DNA of 15,354 nucleotides from Clostridiales bacterium UBA1206 (GCA_002310055.1 DBXS01000002.1:1-15354); one strand, 5' to 3'. Shown: positions 1-7,168, counted from the first letter of the stretch. Made by a program: numbers and translations. The notes: generated by a model from the sequence alone, not told the origin.

Positions 1-281
1 CTTCTCGATACCTCATAGTTAAAGTCCACGTGTCCCGGAGTATCGATCAGGTTGAACATATACTCTTTTCCGTCTTTTGCCTTGTAGATGGTCCTGACGG
101 TCTGAGCCTTGATCGTGATCCCGCGCTCTCTCTCAAGATCCATGTTGTCGAGCACCTGCTCCTGCATCTCGCGGGAAGTCAGAAGTCCCGTGCTCTCGAT
201 GATCCTGTCGGCGAGCGTCGATTTGCCGTGATCTATATGCGCGATTATACAAAAATTTCTTATGTTATCCTGTTCTGCCAC
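1..281 (-). CDS. lepA: Elongation factor 4 (LepA) GTPase, N-terminal part
   Basis: This is the first 93 residues of a translational GTPase that acts on the ribosome and is thought to promote back-translocation or assist initiation and assembly. The gene runs off the left edge of the window. The G1 loop AHIDHGKS is at residues 14-21, the switch I motif RGITIKAQ at 53-60 and the G3 motif DTPGH at 80-84. The MDLERERGITIKAQTVR stretch is characteristic of LepA and separates it from EF-G, TypA and TetM. The start is GTG at 281, with GAGG about 8 bases upstream and an in-frame TGA just before it, so no longer start is possible. It lies 24 bases after the Mrp gene and is probably the last visible gene of the ychF operon. 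Confidence 0.95.
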   Translation of the reverse strand, partial: MAEQDNIRNFCIIAHIDHGKSTLADRIIESTGLLTSREMQEQVLDNMDLERERGITIKAQTVRTIYKAKDGKEYMFNLIDTPGHVDFNYEVSR

Positions 282-305
282 TGGTTTTCCTCACTAAAGG
301 TTATA

Positions 306-1127
306 TTATGCGATCGTGTCCGCCGCGTCCTTCAGAAACTCAACGTCTAAATCTTCCACTTCGCCCTTGTCCATCGAAGCTGCGATCTCGGGCTTGATCG
401 GGAGCTTTGCAAGCACCTTGAGCCCGAATTTCTCTGCCGTCTCGTCAACATGAGACTCTCCGAAGATGCTCTGCTTGTGTCCGCAGGACTCGCACTCTAT
501 ATAGCTGTAGTTCTCGACTAAACCCACGATCGGTACGTTCATCGCATTTGCCATGTTTACGGCCTTTGCGACGATCAGCGACACGAGGTCCTGAGGGCTT
601 GTCACAACAATGATCCCGTCTATCGGAAGCGACTGGAACACAGTGAGCACCGCGTCACCCGTTCCGGGAGGCATATCCACGAACATGAAATCGACGTCCT
701 CCCAGACGACGTCGGTCCAGAACTGCTTGACCGTTCCGGCTATGACGGGTCCGCGCCACACGACGGGGTCGGTCTCGTTTTCGAGCAGCAAATTGAGCGA
801 GACCACCTGGATGCCGGTCTTCGTCACGGCGGGGAGTATCCCCTGCTCGCTGCCTTCGAGCCGCTCTTTGAGCCCGAACGCCTTGGGTATGGAAGGGCCG
901 GTCAGGTCGGCGTCGAGTATGGCGGTGCGGTAGTCGCGGCGCTGTGTGTTGACCGCGAGCAGCGACGTGACGAGCGATTTGCCTACGCCGCCTTTACCGG
1001 AAACGACGGCAATGACGTTGCGGATTATGGAATTTTCGTTAGGTTTTTCTATGAGCGATTCCGGTTTCTGCGTTCTGCTCGAGCAGTTGGCGGAACAGGT
1101 GGAACAATCGTGTGTGCATTCAGACAT
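306..1127 (-). CDS. Mrp/NBP35-family P-loop ATPase, Fe-S cluster carrier
   Basis: A 273-residue cytosolic ATPase of the Mrp/ApbC/NBP35 family, which binds and transfers iron-sulfur clusters to apoproteins. The N-terminus has four cysteines (C4, C8, C11, C15), as in NBP35-type proteins. The deviant Walker A motif GKGGVGKS is at 44-51, LDADLTGPSIP at 71-81 and DMPPGTGD at 151-158. The C-terminal CxxC pair that bridges the dimer with a cluster is C212 and C215. The start ATG at 1127 has AAGGAG 9-10 bases upstream, inside the end of the preceding HAD gene, and the two reading frames overlap by 8 bases, which suggests translational coupling. An accessory Fe-S role is known for the family; the client proteins here are unknown. 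Confidence 0.93.
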   Translation of the reverse strand: MSECTHDCSTCSANCSSRTQKPESLIEKPNENSIIRNVIAVVSGKGGVGKSLVTSLLAVNTQRRDYRTAILDADLTGPSIPKAFGLKERLEGSEQGILPAVTKTGIQVVSLNLLLENETDPVVWRGPVIAGTVKQFWTDVVWEDVDFMFVDMPPGTGDAVLTVFQSLPIDGIIVVTSPQDLVSLIVAKAVNMANAMNVPIVGLVENYSYIECESCGHKQSIFGESHVDETAEKFGLKVLAKLPIKPEIAASMDKGEVEDLDVEFLKDAADTIA

Positions 1128-1821
1128 TTTTTATTATCTCCTTTTGTAAATAGTCAAGCGCCTGACCCGGCGTGCGCACGTTGACGCGGGCGCGGTCTTT
1201 TTCGGCAAGCGATACTCCGACCGAAAGCCCGGCGACGGCGAACATAGGGTGGTCGTTTATGTGGTCGCCTACAGCGACGGTCTCTTTTACGTCAATGCCA
1301 AGCAGGGCGCATATGTTCTGAAGCGCCTTGCCTTTGTCCGCGCCGCGCGGAAGGATATCGAAACAGTCGGGGTGATCGTAGAGCGCGAGCTGAGTTCCTT
1401 TGAGCGCTTTTTCCAGAAAAGCGCTCATTTCGGGAAAGTCGCGCACGTCGTGCGGGAACGGCGTGAACGCGTATTCGTTGGGCTGATACCAGCATCTGCC
1501 GCCGAATTCGGCTTTGAACGACGCCGCAACGCGGGCGAGCGACGCGATATCGGCATCGTCGATCCCGAGCGCTCCGTATTCTTGCGGAGGAAGACCGACG
1601 CCGAACTGATAGGTCAGCCCGTTTTCGCCGCAGAGTATTATATCATCTATCCCGAGCTGCCGCGCGAACCCGTTGAGGTAGGCGACCGGCTTGCCCGAGC
1701 ACACCGCTATGCGCACGCCTTTGCGGCTTATCCTGCGCAGCGCGCGGACGCATTTTTCCGGCACGGGGAGCCCCACCGGCGCAAGCGTGCCGTCGAGGTC
1801 AAAAAACAGCAGTTTTATCAT
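1120..1821 (-). CDS. HAD-superfamily hydrolase (Cof/phosphoglycolate-phosphatase-like)
   Basis: A 233-residue soluble phosphatase of the haloacid dehalogenase superfamily with a type-C2-like cap. Motif I is FFDLDGT with D8 as the likely nucleophile and D10 as the acid/base. Motif II is S42 in CSGKP, motif III is the lysine in ADKG (K163), and motif IV is GDHIND at 185-190, which binds Mg2+. The layout resembles Cof-type sugar phosphatases and archaeal phosphoglycolate phosphatases, but the substrate cannot be told from sequence. The gene starts 6 bases after the ychF stop codon and has no clear Shine-Dalgarno, so it probably depends on reinitiation from ychF. Its last 8 bases overlap the Mrp gene. 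Confidence 0.88.
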   Translation of the reverse strand: MIKLLFFDLDGTLAPVGLPVPEKCVRALRRISRKGVRIAVCSGKPVAYLNGFARQLGIDDIILCGENGLTYQFGVGLPPQEYGALGIDDADIASLARVAASFKAEFGGRCWYQPNEYAFTPFPHDVRDFPEMSAFLEKALKGTQLALYDHPDCFDILPRGADKGKALQNICALLGIDVKETVAVGDHINDHPMFAVAGLSVGVSLAEKDRARVNVRTPGQALDYLQKEIIKNV

Positions 1822-1827
1822 TATTCT

Positions 1828-2934
1828 TTACACGTTGAAACGGAACAGGACCACGTCGCCGTCTTTCATAACGTATTCCTTGCCTTCGCTGCGGACGAGG
1901 CCGGCTTCCTTGGCGGCGTTGAACGAACCCTTGGCGACGAGGTCGTCGAAAGCCACGACCTCGGCTCTGATAAATCCGCGTTCGAAATCCGAATGTATCT
2001 TCCCCGCGGCGCCGGGCGCCTTGGTGCCTTTTACTATGGTCCACGCGCGCACTTCTTTGGGGCCTGCGGTGAGGAACGAGATCAGCCCGAGCAGTTCGTA
2101 GGATGAACGTATGAGTTTGTTGAGCCCCGTGTCCTCGAGCCCCATGCCGCCGTAGACTTCCTCGAGATACTGCGTGCGTTCGTCGTCGTCGAGCTCGGCG
2201 AGCTCGGCTTCGGTCTCGGCGCAGACGGCGATTATGCCGGCGTGTTCGGAAGCCGCTTTTTCGGCGAGGGCGGCGTAATATTTGTTTTCTTCGAGCGGAT
2301 GCCTGAGCGTTTCTTCGTCGACGTTGGCGACGTAGATGACCGGCTTGGAAGAAAGCAGACCGGCGTCTTTTATGAGCGCCTTTTCGTCGGCGGTGAGCTC
2401 GACGTCGCGCGCGGAAGAACCGCGGTTGAGCGCGTCAGCGACGCGTTCGCACACTTCGAGTTCGGTCTTTGCGCCGGGATCGCCCTTGAGCTGCTTTTTC
2501 ACGCGGTCGACGCGGCGCTCCATGACTTCGATATCCGCAAGGATAAGTTCGGTGTTGATGGTGTCGGCGTCGCGGACGGGGTCGACGGTGTTTTCGACGT
2601 GGATGACGTCGCTGCCGTCGAAACAGCGCACCACGTGGACTATGGCGTCCACCTCGCGTATGTGCGAAAGGAATTTGTTGCCCAGTCCCTCGCCCTTGGA
2701 GGCGCCGCGCACGAGGCCGGCGATATCGACGAACTCTACGGTGGCGGGTGTGTATTTTTCCGGATTGTATATCGAAGCCAGCACGTCGAGCCGTTTGTCC
2801 GGCACGGGTACCACGCCCACGTTGGGGTCTATAGTGCAGAACGCGTAATTCGCGGCTTCGGCGCCGGCTTTGGTGAGCGCGTTGAACAGCGTGGATTTGC
2901 CCACGTTGGGCAGACCTACTATGCCTAATTTCAT
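1828..2934 (-). CDS. ychF: YchF/Ola1-family redox-regulated ATPase
   Basis: A 368-residue P-loop protein of the Obg-related YchF/Ola1 family, a ribosome-associated, ATP-preferring NTPase implicated in stress responses. G1 is GLPNVGKS at 7-14 and G3 is DIAGL at 70-74. The G4 position reads NVDE at 204-207 instead of NKxD, the known reason that this family prefers ATP to GTP. A helical insertion follows G3, and a TGS domain occupies about 283-367, with the family motif RGFIRAEVV at 319-327. Length equals the family norm (about 363-367). The start ATG has AAGGAG 9 bases upstream. It is the first gene of the minus-strand operon and has a TTGAAA-17-TATAAT promoter. Confidence 0.97.
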   Translation of the reverse strand: MKLGIVGLPNVGKSTLFNALTKAGAEAANYAFCTIDPNVGVVPVPDKRLDVLASIYNPEKYTPATVEFVDIAGLVRGASKGEGLGNKFLSHIREVDAIVHVVRCFDGSDVIHVENTVDPVRDADTINTELILADIEVMERRVDRVKKQLKGDPGAKTELEVCERVADALNRGSSARDVELTADEKALIKDAGLLSSKPVIYVANVDEETLRHPLEENKYYAALAEKAASEHAGIIAVCAETEAELAELDDDERTQYLEEVYGGMGLEDTGLNKLIRSSYELLGLISFLTAGPKEVRAWTIVKGTKAPGAAGKIHSDFERGFIRAEVVAFDDLVAKGSFNAAKEAGLVRSEGKEYVMKDGDVVLFRFNV

Positions 2935-2980
2935 TTATTGATGCTCCTTTTGCAGCGGAAATATATCTTATAACTTATAT

Positions 2981-3009
2981 ATTATACAACATCCCTTCGC
3001 GCTTTTCAA
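2981..3009 (-). promoter_or_regulatory. Vegetative promoter of the ychF-HAD-mrp-lepA operon
   Basis: On the minus strand, TTGAAA (3009-3004) and TATAAT (2986-2981) are separated by exactly 17 bases. Transcription would begin near 2974 and leave a leader of about 40 bases carrying AAGGAG. It diverges from the response-regulator promoter at 3091. Confidence 0.75.
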
Positions 3010-3090
3010 TAATAAATTTTATGTCATATTTTTCCGCGTACAAAAATTAACCTAAATTTATATTTCGCAAAAAATATTTTGCCAAAACTA

Positions 3091-3119
3091 TTGACAAACA
3101 ACAAAAAACGTGGTATAGT
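3091..3119 (+). promoter_or_regulatory. Vegetative promoter of the response-regulator gene
   Basis: TTGACA (3091-3096) and TATAGT (3114-3119) are separated by 17 bases. The predicted transcript starts near 3126, 65 bases before the start codon. An AT-rich inverted repeat GCAAAA-4-TTTTGC (3067-3082) lies just upstream of the -35 box. Confidence 0.78.
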
Positions 3120-3190
3120 ACAGATGCAGTGAGTAAGCGTACATTAAAAATTTAAATATAAACTGTAATTGAACCAAGGAGGTTTGCGCA

Positions 3191-3883
3191 ATGATGACCA
3201 AAATACTTGTCGTCGACGACGACGCTAACATAAGCGAGCTTTTGAGAATGTATCTTGAAAAAGAAGGTTACGAGGTGAAGACCGCCGCGGACGGTGTGGA
3301 GGGCATAACCACTTTCCGTATGTACGAACCCGACCTCGTCCTGCTCGACATAATGATGCCCAAAAAAGACGGCTGGCAGGTCTGCCGCGAGATCCGCGAG
3401 CATTCTTCCAAGCCCATCATAATGCTCACCGCCAAGGGCGAGACTATAGACAAAGTCCTGGGTCTTGAACTCGGCGCAGACGATTTTATCGTCAAACCCT
3501 TCGATATGAAAGAAGTCTTCGCCCGCATCAAAGCCGTGCTGCGCCGCTACGCAAAGCACGAGACCGGCGACGGCGAGCTTATAAAGTTCGACAATATCGA
3601 GATCTCGCTGCAGAAATACGAGCTCCGCATCAAGGGCAAGACCATCGACCTCCCTCCCAAGGAACTCGAGCTGCTCTATTTCCTCGCTGCCAACTACAAC
3701 CGCGTCTTCACCCGCGACCAGCTTCTGGATAAAGTCTGGGGCTTCGACTATCTGGGCGATTCGCGCACCGTGGACGTGCATATCAAGCGCCTGCGCGAAA
3801 AATTAGACGGTGCAAGCGACAAATGGTCGCTCAAGACCGTCTGGGGCGTGGGTTATAAATTCGACGTCGCTTCCGAGCAGTAA
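3191..3883 (+). CDS. OmpR/PhoB-family response regulator, orphan
   Basis: A 230-residue cytosolic transcription factor with a receiver domain (about 4-118) and an OmpR/PhoB-type winged helix (about 130-226). The acidic pocket is D9-D11, the phosphoacceptor is D53 in LLDIMMP, and the switch residues are T80 and K102 (KPF). The C-terminal part shows the family's DSRTVDVHIKRLREKL recognition-helix region and the final GVGYKF hairpin. AAGGAGG at 3176-3182 is 8 bases from ATG 3191; a second ATG follows at once, so the start could be one codon later. No histidine kinase is adjacent, and its own promoter and terminator make it monocistronic, so its kinase must be encoded elsewhere. The regulon is unknown; a PhoP/YycF-like role cannot be decided. 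Confidence 0.93.
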   Translation: MMTKILVVDDDANISELLRMYLEKEGYEVKTAADGVEGITTFRMYEPDLVLLDIMMPKKDGWQVCREIREHSSKPIIMLTAKGETIDKVLGLELGADDFIVKPFDMKEVFARIKAVLRRYAKHETGDGELIKFDNIEISLQKYELRIKGKTIDLPPKELELLYFLAANYNRVFTRDQLLDKVWGFDYLGDSRTVDVHIKRLREKLDGASDKWSLKTVWGVGYKFDVASEQ

Positions 3884-3953
3884 ACCGCATTTCGACCGAC
3901 AATTTCTTCATTTTTCAATATTCCAAAGTTTTTTCATAGTTAATCCTTTCTGG

Positions 3954-3988
3954 CAAAAGACCGACGGCGACGTCGGTCTTTTGCTTTG
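3954..3988 (+). terminator. Rho-independent terminator after the response regulator
   Basis: A 12-base-pair perfect stem (3954-3965 with 3972-3983) closes a 6-base loop. The arms contain an A-run and a T-run, so the hairpin could stop transcription in either direction. Confidence 0.8.
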
Positions 3989-4025
3989 GCGCCGCAATGA
4001 CGCGCGGGTTTTGAACTATTTGCTG

Positions 4026-4053
4026 TTGACAAGCGGGAATACGGGTGTATAAT
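4026..4053 (+). promoter_or_regulatory. Consensus promoter of the toroid-protein gene
   Basis: TTGACA (4026-4031) and TATAAT (4048-4053) are separated by 16 bases. An in-frame ATG at 4052 lies inside the -10 box, so it cannot be on the transcript. This fixes the translational start downstream, at 4085. Confidence 0.8.
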
Positions 4054-4084
4054 GGACTTGAACAAACGAGCGGAGGATATTCGT

Positions 4085-5260
4085 ATGGACAAATACATTG
4101 AATCTGTGGACAGATGTCTTGAATGGATCGAAAGCCAGATGCTTTCGTTCAACCGCGGGAGCGTAGGCGTTTACGAACGCATACGCATAGACGTGAACCG
4201 CCGCGTCAACTGGACTCGCCCCGACTGCAACAGCGAGATCGCTCGCGTTTACATGAAGCGCGGCAAGGCCGACTACGACGTGTGCCGCAACATAGTGGAC
4301 TGGCTGCTTTCCACGCAGGACAACGAGCCGCTTTCGTGCTGGTACGGTTCGTTCCCCTTCTTCCTCAACGACGGCGAGATAATCGCCCCCAACGGCCAGG
4401 CGCGGTGGCAGAACGACAACGGCAAAGTGCTTATTGCCCTGCTGGATATGTACGATATCACAAAAGACGAAAAGTTCAAAACTGCGGCGCTCAAGCTCGC
4501 TTCCTACTGGATGAAGATCCAGCGCGAAGAGGGCTGGTTCATCCAATACGACCGCGGCATAACGCAGTCGCCTTACAGGGGGCCCTGCTTCGTATTCTGG
4601 ATGGCCGCCGGGATCGCGATGTGCTACGGCGTCACCGGCGAAGAAAAATATCTCGTTTCGGCGCGCAAAGCGCTGCGCTACGCGCTTTCGCTGCAGCTGG
4701 AAAGCGGCAGGTTCAGGACTTCGTACGAGCTTATGAAATGCGAAGACTGGCGCCCCGCCTCTTCCGAGGCTTCCATCGCCATGTTCTGCCTGGCGCGCAT
4801 ACTCAAATATATCCCCGATCCCGAATACAAAGCGGCGTTCGACAAGGTGTGCGGCTACGTGCTTTCGATCCAGCACGAATGCGGCGGCGTGCTCAATTCC
4901 GACGAAGAAGGCTTTTCAGCTTCGCTCCAGGACGACCGGATGAGGTGCGACCTCGTCTACACGGAAGGCTTTGCGCTTGAAGGCTTTGTGGAATCGTACA
5001 AACTGACGGGCGACGAAAAGTTCAAGACCGCGGCGGTGCGACTGGCGGATTTTCTGGTGTCAATACAGTGCAAGGGCGAAAGTCCGCTGTGGGACGGCGC
5101 CTGGCGCGGAGCGTACAGCGTGATCCGCAAATGCTGGGAAGGCAGAGCCAACCAGAACAACGGCATAGACGAGGGCGGTATGTATTCGGTCTATACCGGC
5201 TGGTGCTGTTCCAACATAATGGACGGTCTGCTCGGCGTGAGCAAACTCCTGAAGGGATAA
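4085..5260 (+). CDS. Cytoplasmic alpha/alpha-toroid (six-hairpin-like) protein, function unknown
   Basis: A 391-residue soluble protein without signal peptide. Helical hairpin repeats share a pattern like TGDEKFKTAAxxLAxxLxSIQ, at about residues 126-146, 184-204, 244-263 and 308-328. Such spaced repeats are typical of the alpha/alpha barrel of six-hairpin glycosidases, N-acylglucosamine-2-epimerase-like enzymes and related proteins. Conserved-looking aromatic and acidic patches (PNGQARWQNDNGK at 102-114, RGPCFVFW at 165-172, GIDEGGMYSVYTGWCC at 360-375) may line a sugar site, but I cannot name catalytic residues or a substrate. GGAGG at 4072-4076 lies 8 bases from ATG 4085. The longer reading from 4052 is excluded because it starts inside the -10 box. 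The gene is monocistronic with its own terminator. Confidence 0.8.
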   Translation: MDKYIESVDRCLEWIESQMLSFNRGSVGVYERIRIDVNRRVNWTRPDCNSEIARVYMKRGKADYDVCRNIVDWLLSTQDNEPLSCWYGSFPFFLNDGEIIAPNGQARWQNDNGKVLIALLDMYDITKDEKFKTAALKLASYWMKIQREEGWFIQYDRGITQSPYRGPCFVFWMAAGIAMCYGVTGEEKYLVSARKALRYALSLQLESGRFRTSYELMKCEDWRPASSEASIAMFCLARILKYIPDPEYKAAFDKVCGYVLSIQHECGGVLNSDEEGFSASLQDDRMRCDLVYTEGFALEGFVESYKLTGDEKFKTAAVRLADFLVSIQCKGESPLWDGAWRGAYSVIRKCWEGRANQNNGIDEGGMYSVYTGWCCSNIMDGLLGVSKLLKG

Positions 5261-5271
5261 ACGGCAAAAAA

Positions 5272-5317
5272 ACGGTCTTTCGCCGCGGCTTGCGGCGGAA
5301 GGCCGTACCTTTTTATA
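5272..5317. terminator. Bidirectional terminator between convergent operons
   Basis: A 15-base-pair stem with two G-U pairs (5272-5286 with 5292-5306) closes a 5-base loop. On the plus strand it is followed by CCTTTTTATAT, serving the toroid gene. On the minus strand it is followed by seven T residues (complement of 5265-5271), serving the spoVA operon. Confidence 0.88.
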
Positions 5318-5672
5318 TATTCTTATCCCTGCTTTTGAAGAGCAGCGCCCACAGCGCGGCGAATATCACCGCGGCGGAGATCCCCGCCGAAGACGCGGTG
5401 AGCCCGCCCGTCAGGCATCCCATAAGCCCCTGCTTTTCCACCGCCTCTTTCACGCCCGAAGCCAGCGTGTAGCCGAATCCGGTCAGCGGCACGGTCGCCC
5501 CGGCTCCGGCAAACCGGACGAACGGCGCGTAGACGCCGCACGCACCCAGAAAAACGCCGGTGCAGACGTAGAGCACCAGTATCTTTGCCGGAGTCAGTTT
5601 GGTCTTATCGACAAGCATCTGAGCGAGCAGGCATATCGCGCCGCCCGACAAAAAAGCGTAAAGATAATTCAT
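5313..5672 (-). CDS. spoVAE: Stage V sporulation protein AE (SpoVAE)
   Basis: A 119-residue integral membrane protein of the SpoVAC/SpoVAE family, part of the channel that moves Ca2+-dipicolinic acid into the forespore and out at germination. Several hydrophobic helices span the protein, and it carries the family's FLSGGAICLLAQ near the N-terminus and VPLTGFGYTLASGVKEAVEKQG in the middle. Length matches the family (about 117-120). The start is the ATG that overlaps the spoVAD stop as ATGA; a longer upstream reading of 66 residues is non-conserved sequence lying over spoVAD and is rejected. GGAAAG/GGAG lies a few bases before the ATG. It is the last gene of the operon, and its stop touches the shared terminator. 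Confidence 0.93.
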   Translation of the reverse strand: MNYLYAFLSGGAICLLAQMLVDKTKLTPAKILVLYVCTGVFLGACGVYAPFVRFAGAGATVPLTGFGYTLASGVKEAVEKQGLMGCLTGGLTASSAGISAAVIFAALWALLFKSRDKNI

Positions 5673-6643
5673 ATGCTTTCCAGCTCCACCAGATGCGCTA
5701 TACAGGGGATGACCTGTTTCTGCATTACTGTACGCGGCGAAAGCAGCGCGCCGGTCCCGACGAACAGCATCCGCCTTATTTCTTTTTTGCAAAGCTTTTG
5801 CCAGAAATACGTCGCCAAAACGCAGGCGGAACATCCGCAGCCCGAGCCGCCCGCGTTCACTCCCCGGCATTCCGGGCCATAGACGATCAGGCCGCAGTCG
5901 TCAAGCGCGCCTTTTACGCCGATCCCGCCGCTTTCGAGCAGTTTTGCAAGCAGCGCGCTTCCCTCGCGCCCTAAGTCGCCGGTGACTACGGCGTCGTAAT
6001 TCGTCGGTCGTTCGCCGGTGAGTTCAAAGAACGATATCAGCGTCTGCGCGGCGGCGGGCGCCATCGCCGCGCCCATATTATTGGCGTCGGTTATCCCTTT
6101 TTCGGTCACTTTGCCTATCAGCGCGCGCGTGACGCGGACGGCGCCGCTTTGCTCGAGCAGGAACGCGCCGGCGCCGGTGACCGTGTTCTGCGAATACGGC
6201 GGCCGCTGACTGCCGTATTCCAGCGGAAAGCGGAACTGCCGTTCCGACGAGCAGAAATGTGAAGAGACCGCCGCGACCGCCTTTTCAGCGTGCCCGCCCG
6301 AAACGAGAGACGCGCCCAACAGCAGCGCTTCCGCGGCGGTGGCGCAGGCGTTATACAATCCCAGAAACGGCACGGGCAAGGAATTTGCCGCGAACCCTGT
6401 CGCCGTGCACTGGTTGAGCAGGTCGCCGCCGAGCATGACGTCCACGTCTTTTTCGGCGAGCGACGCCTTTTTGTGCAGCATATTCACCGATAAGCGCGAC
6501 ATCTCGCTTTCCGCCTGTTCCCACGAATCCATACCGAAATAGCTGTCTTCGGCGGTGATATCGAACAGACTCCCCAGCGGTCCGCGCTTTTCCAGCGCGC
6601 CTCCCACGGCGGCGCAGCACGATATATACGCTTTATCAAACAC
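5669..6643 (-). CDS. spoVAD: Stage V sporulation protein AD (SpoVAD)
   Basis: A 324-residue thiolase-fold protein, the dipicolinic-acid-binding partner of SpoVAC and SpoVAE. Recognised family blocks are GPLGSLFDI at 21-29, LYNACATAAEALLLG at 96-110, SSHFCSSERQFRFPLEYG at 127-144, TGAGAFLL at 156-163, TGDLGREG at 222-229 and the Gly/Cys-rich NAGGSGCGCSA at 263-273. The start is uncertain. GTG 6643 is the first usable standard codon but has no Shine-Dalgarno near it. A GAGG at 6664-6661 would instead suit a rare ATA start at 6655, which adds four residues. Known homologues are roughly 10-15 residues longer at this end. It follows spoVAC by 19 bases and overlaps spoVAE by 4. Confidence 0.93.
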   Translation of the reverse strand: MFDKAYISCCAAVGGALEKRGPLGSLFDITAEDSYFGMDSWEQAESEMSRLSVNMLHKKASLAEKDVDVMLGGDLLNQCTATGFAANSLPVPFLGLYNACATAAEALLLGASLVSGGHAEKAVAAVSSHFCSSERQFRFPLEYGSQRPPYSQNTVTGAGAFLLEQSGAVRVTRALIGKVTEKGITDANNMGAAMAPAAAQTLISFFELTGERPTNYDAVVTGDLGREGSALLAKLLESGGIGVKGALDDCGLIVYGPECRGVNAGGSGCGCSACVLATYFWQKLCKKEIRRMLFVGTGALLSPRTVMQKQVIPCIAHLVELESI

Positions 6644-6662
6644 GAGCGCTTTTATAATAACC

Positions 6663-7082
6663 TCACCCCGCGAAACATAGGTATATATAGTAGATGACGC
6701 CGTATATTACCGACGCGATATTGCCGTAAACTATGACGGGCCCCGCGATCTTGAATATCTCGGATCCCACTCCGGTCACCGCGCCTTCGCACCGCGCTTC
6801 GATGGCGGGCGAGGTGACCGCGTTGGAAAATCCGGTTATGGGCACGAAGAGCCCCGCGCCGCACACGCGCGCCGCTTTGTCGTAGAATCCCAGCCCCGTG
6901 CACAGCCCCGCGGCGAACACGAGCGTCACCGCCACGAGCGAATATGCCGTTTTTTCTTCTGCTCCGAGCAAAGCGAACAGATCTTTCATCGCTTGTCCCA
7001 GAAGGCACACCGCGCCGCCCGACAAAAAAGCAAACAGGCAGTTTTTAAGGCACGGCGAGGTCTTTTCGCGCTTTGACGCCAA
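6663..7082 (-). CDS. spoVAC: Stage V sporulation protein AC (SpoVAC), with an amber codon near its start
   Basis: A membrane protein of the SpoVA dipicolinic-acid channel, 139 residues if read from TTG 7082. Family blocks are LKNCLFAFLSGGAVCLLGQ near the N-terminus, FYDKAARVCGAGLFVPITGF in the middle and GSEIFKIAGPVIVYG near the end, with several hydrophobic helices. The 5' end is odd. The only ATG with a good ribosome site is at 7106 (GGAG at 7118-7115, 8-base gap). It opens seven codons, MDKNSYL, in the same frame, then a TAG at 7085-7083, directly followed by TTG 7082. MDKNSYL-stop-LASKREKTSP resembles the usual SpoVAC leader, so the TAG seems to interrupt the real gene. Possible explanations are reinitiation at TTG, amber suppression, a mutation or a sequence error. 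Confidence 0.88.
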   Translation of the reverse strand: MASKREKTSPCLKNCLFAFLSGGAVCLLGQAMKDLFALLGAEEKTAYSLVAVTLVFAAGLCTGLGFYDKAARVCGAGLFVPITGFSNAVTSPAIEARCEGAVTGVGSEIFKIAGPVIVYGNIASVIYGVIYYIYLCFAG

Positions 7083-7138
7083 CTATAAATAAGAGTTTTT
7101 ATCCATAAAGCGTTCTCCGTTACGGTGTCGTTTTTGAG

Positions 7139-7168
7139 TAAATTGTTAAAATTCGGGTAAATCTATTG
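7139..7168 (-). promoter_or_regulatory. Possible sigma-G/F-type promoter of the spoVA operon
   Basis: On the minus strand, CAATA (7168-7164) and CAATTTA (7145-7139) are separated by 18 bases. Each differs by one base from the forespore sigma-G pattern (GHATR and CATNHTA). spoVA operons are known sigma-G targets, and the spacing to the ATG at 7106 is suitable. The -35-like element overlaps the divergent TTGACA at 7166-7171. The match is weak. Confidence 0.35.

Noticed and set aside
1249..2106. Open reading frame of 285 codons on the plus strand over the HAD and ychF genes
   Set aside because: It lies opposite two clearly conserved genes, shows no recognisable motif and has no ribosome site. 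High-GC coding DNA commonly gives such antisense frames.
4016..4876. Open frame of 286 codons on the minus strand over the toroid gene
   Set aside because: Antisense shadow of a gene with good promoter, ribosome site and internal repeats.
5673..5870. N-terminal extension of SpoVAE by 66 residues
   Set aside because: The extension lies entirely over spoVAD, is Arg-rich and unlike the membrane family. The ATGA overlap start gives the normal family length.
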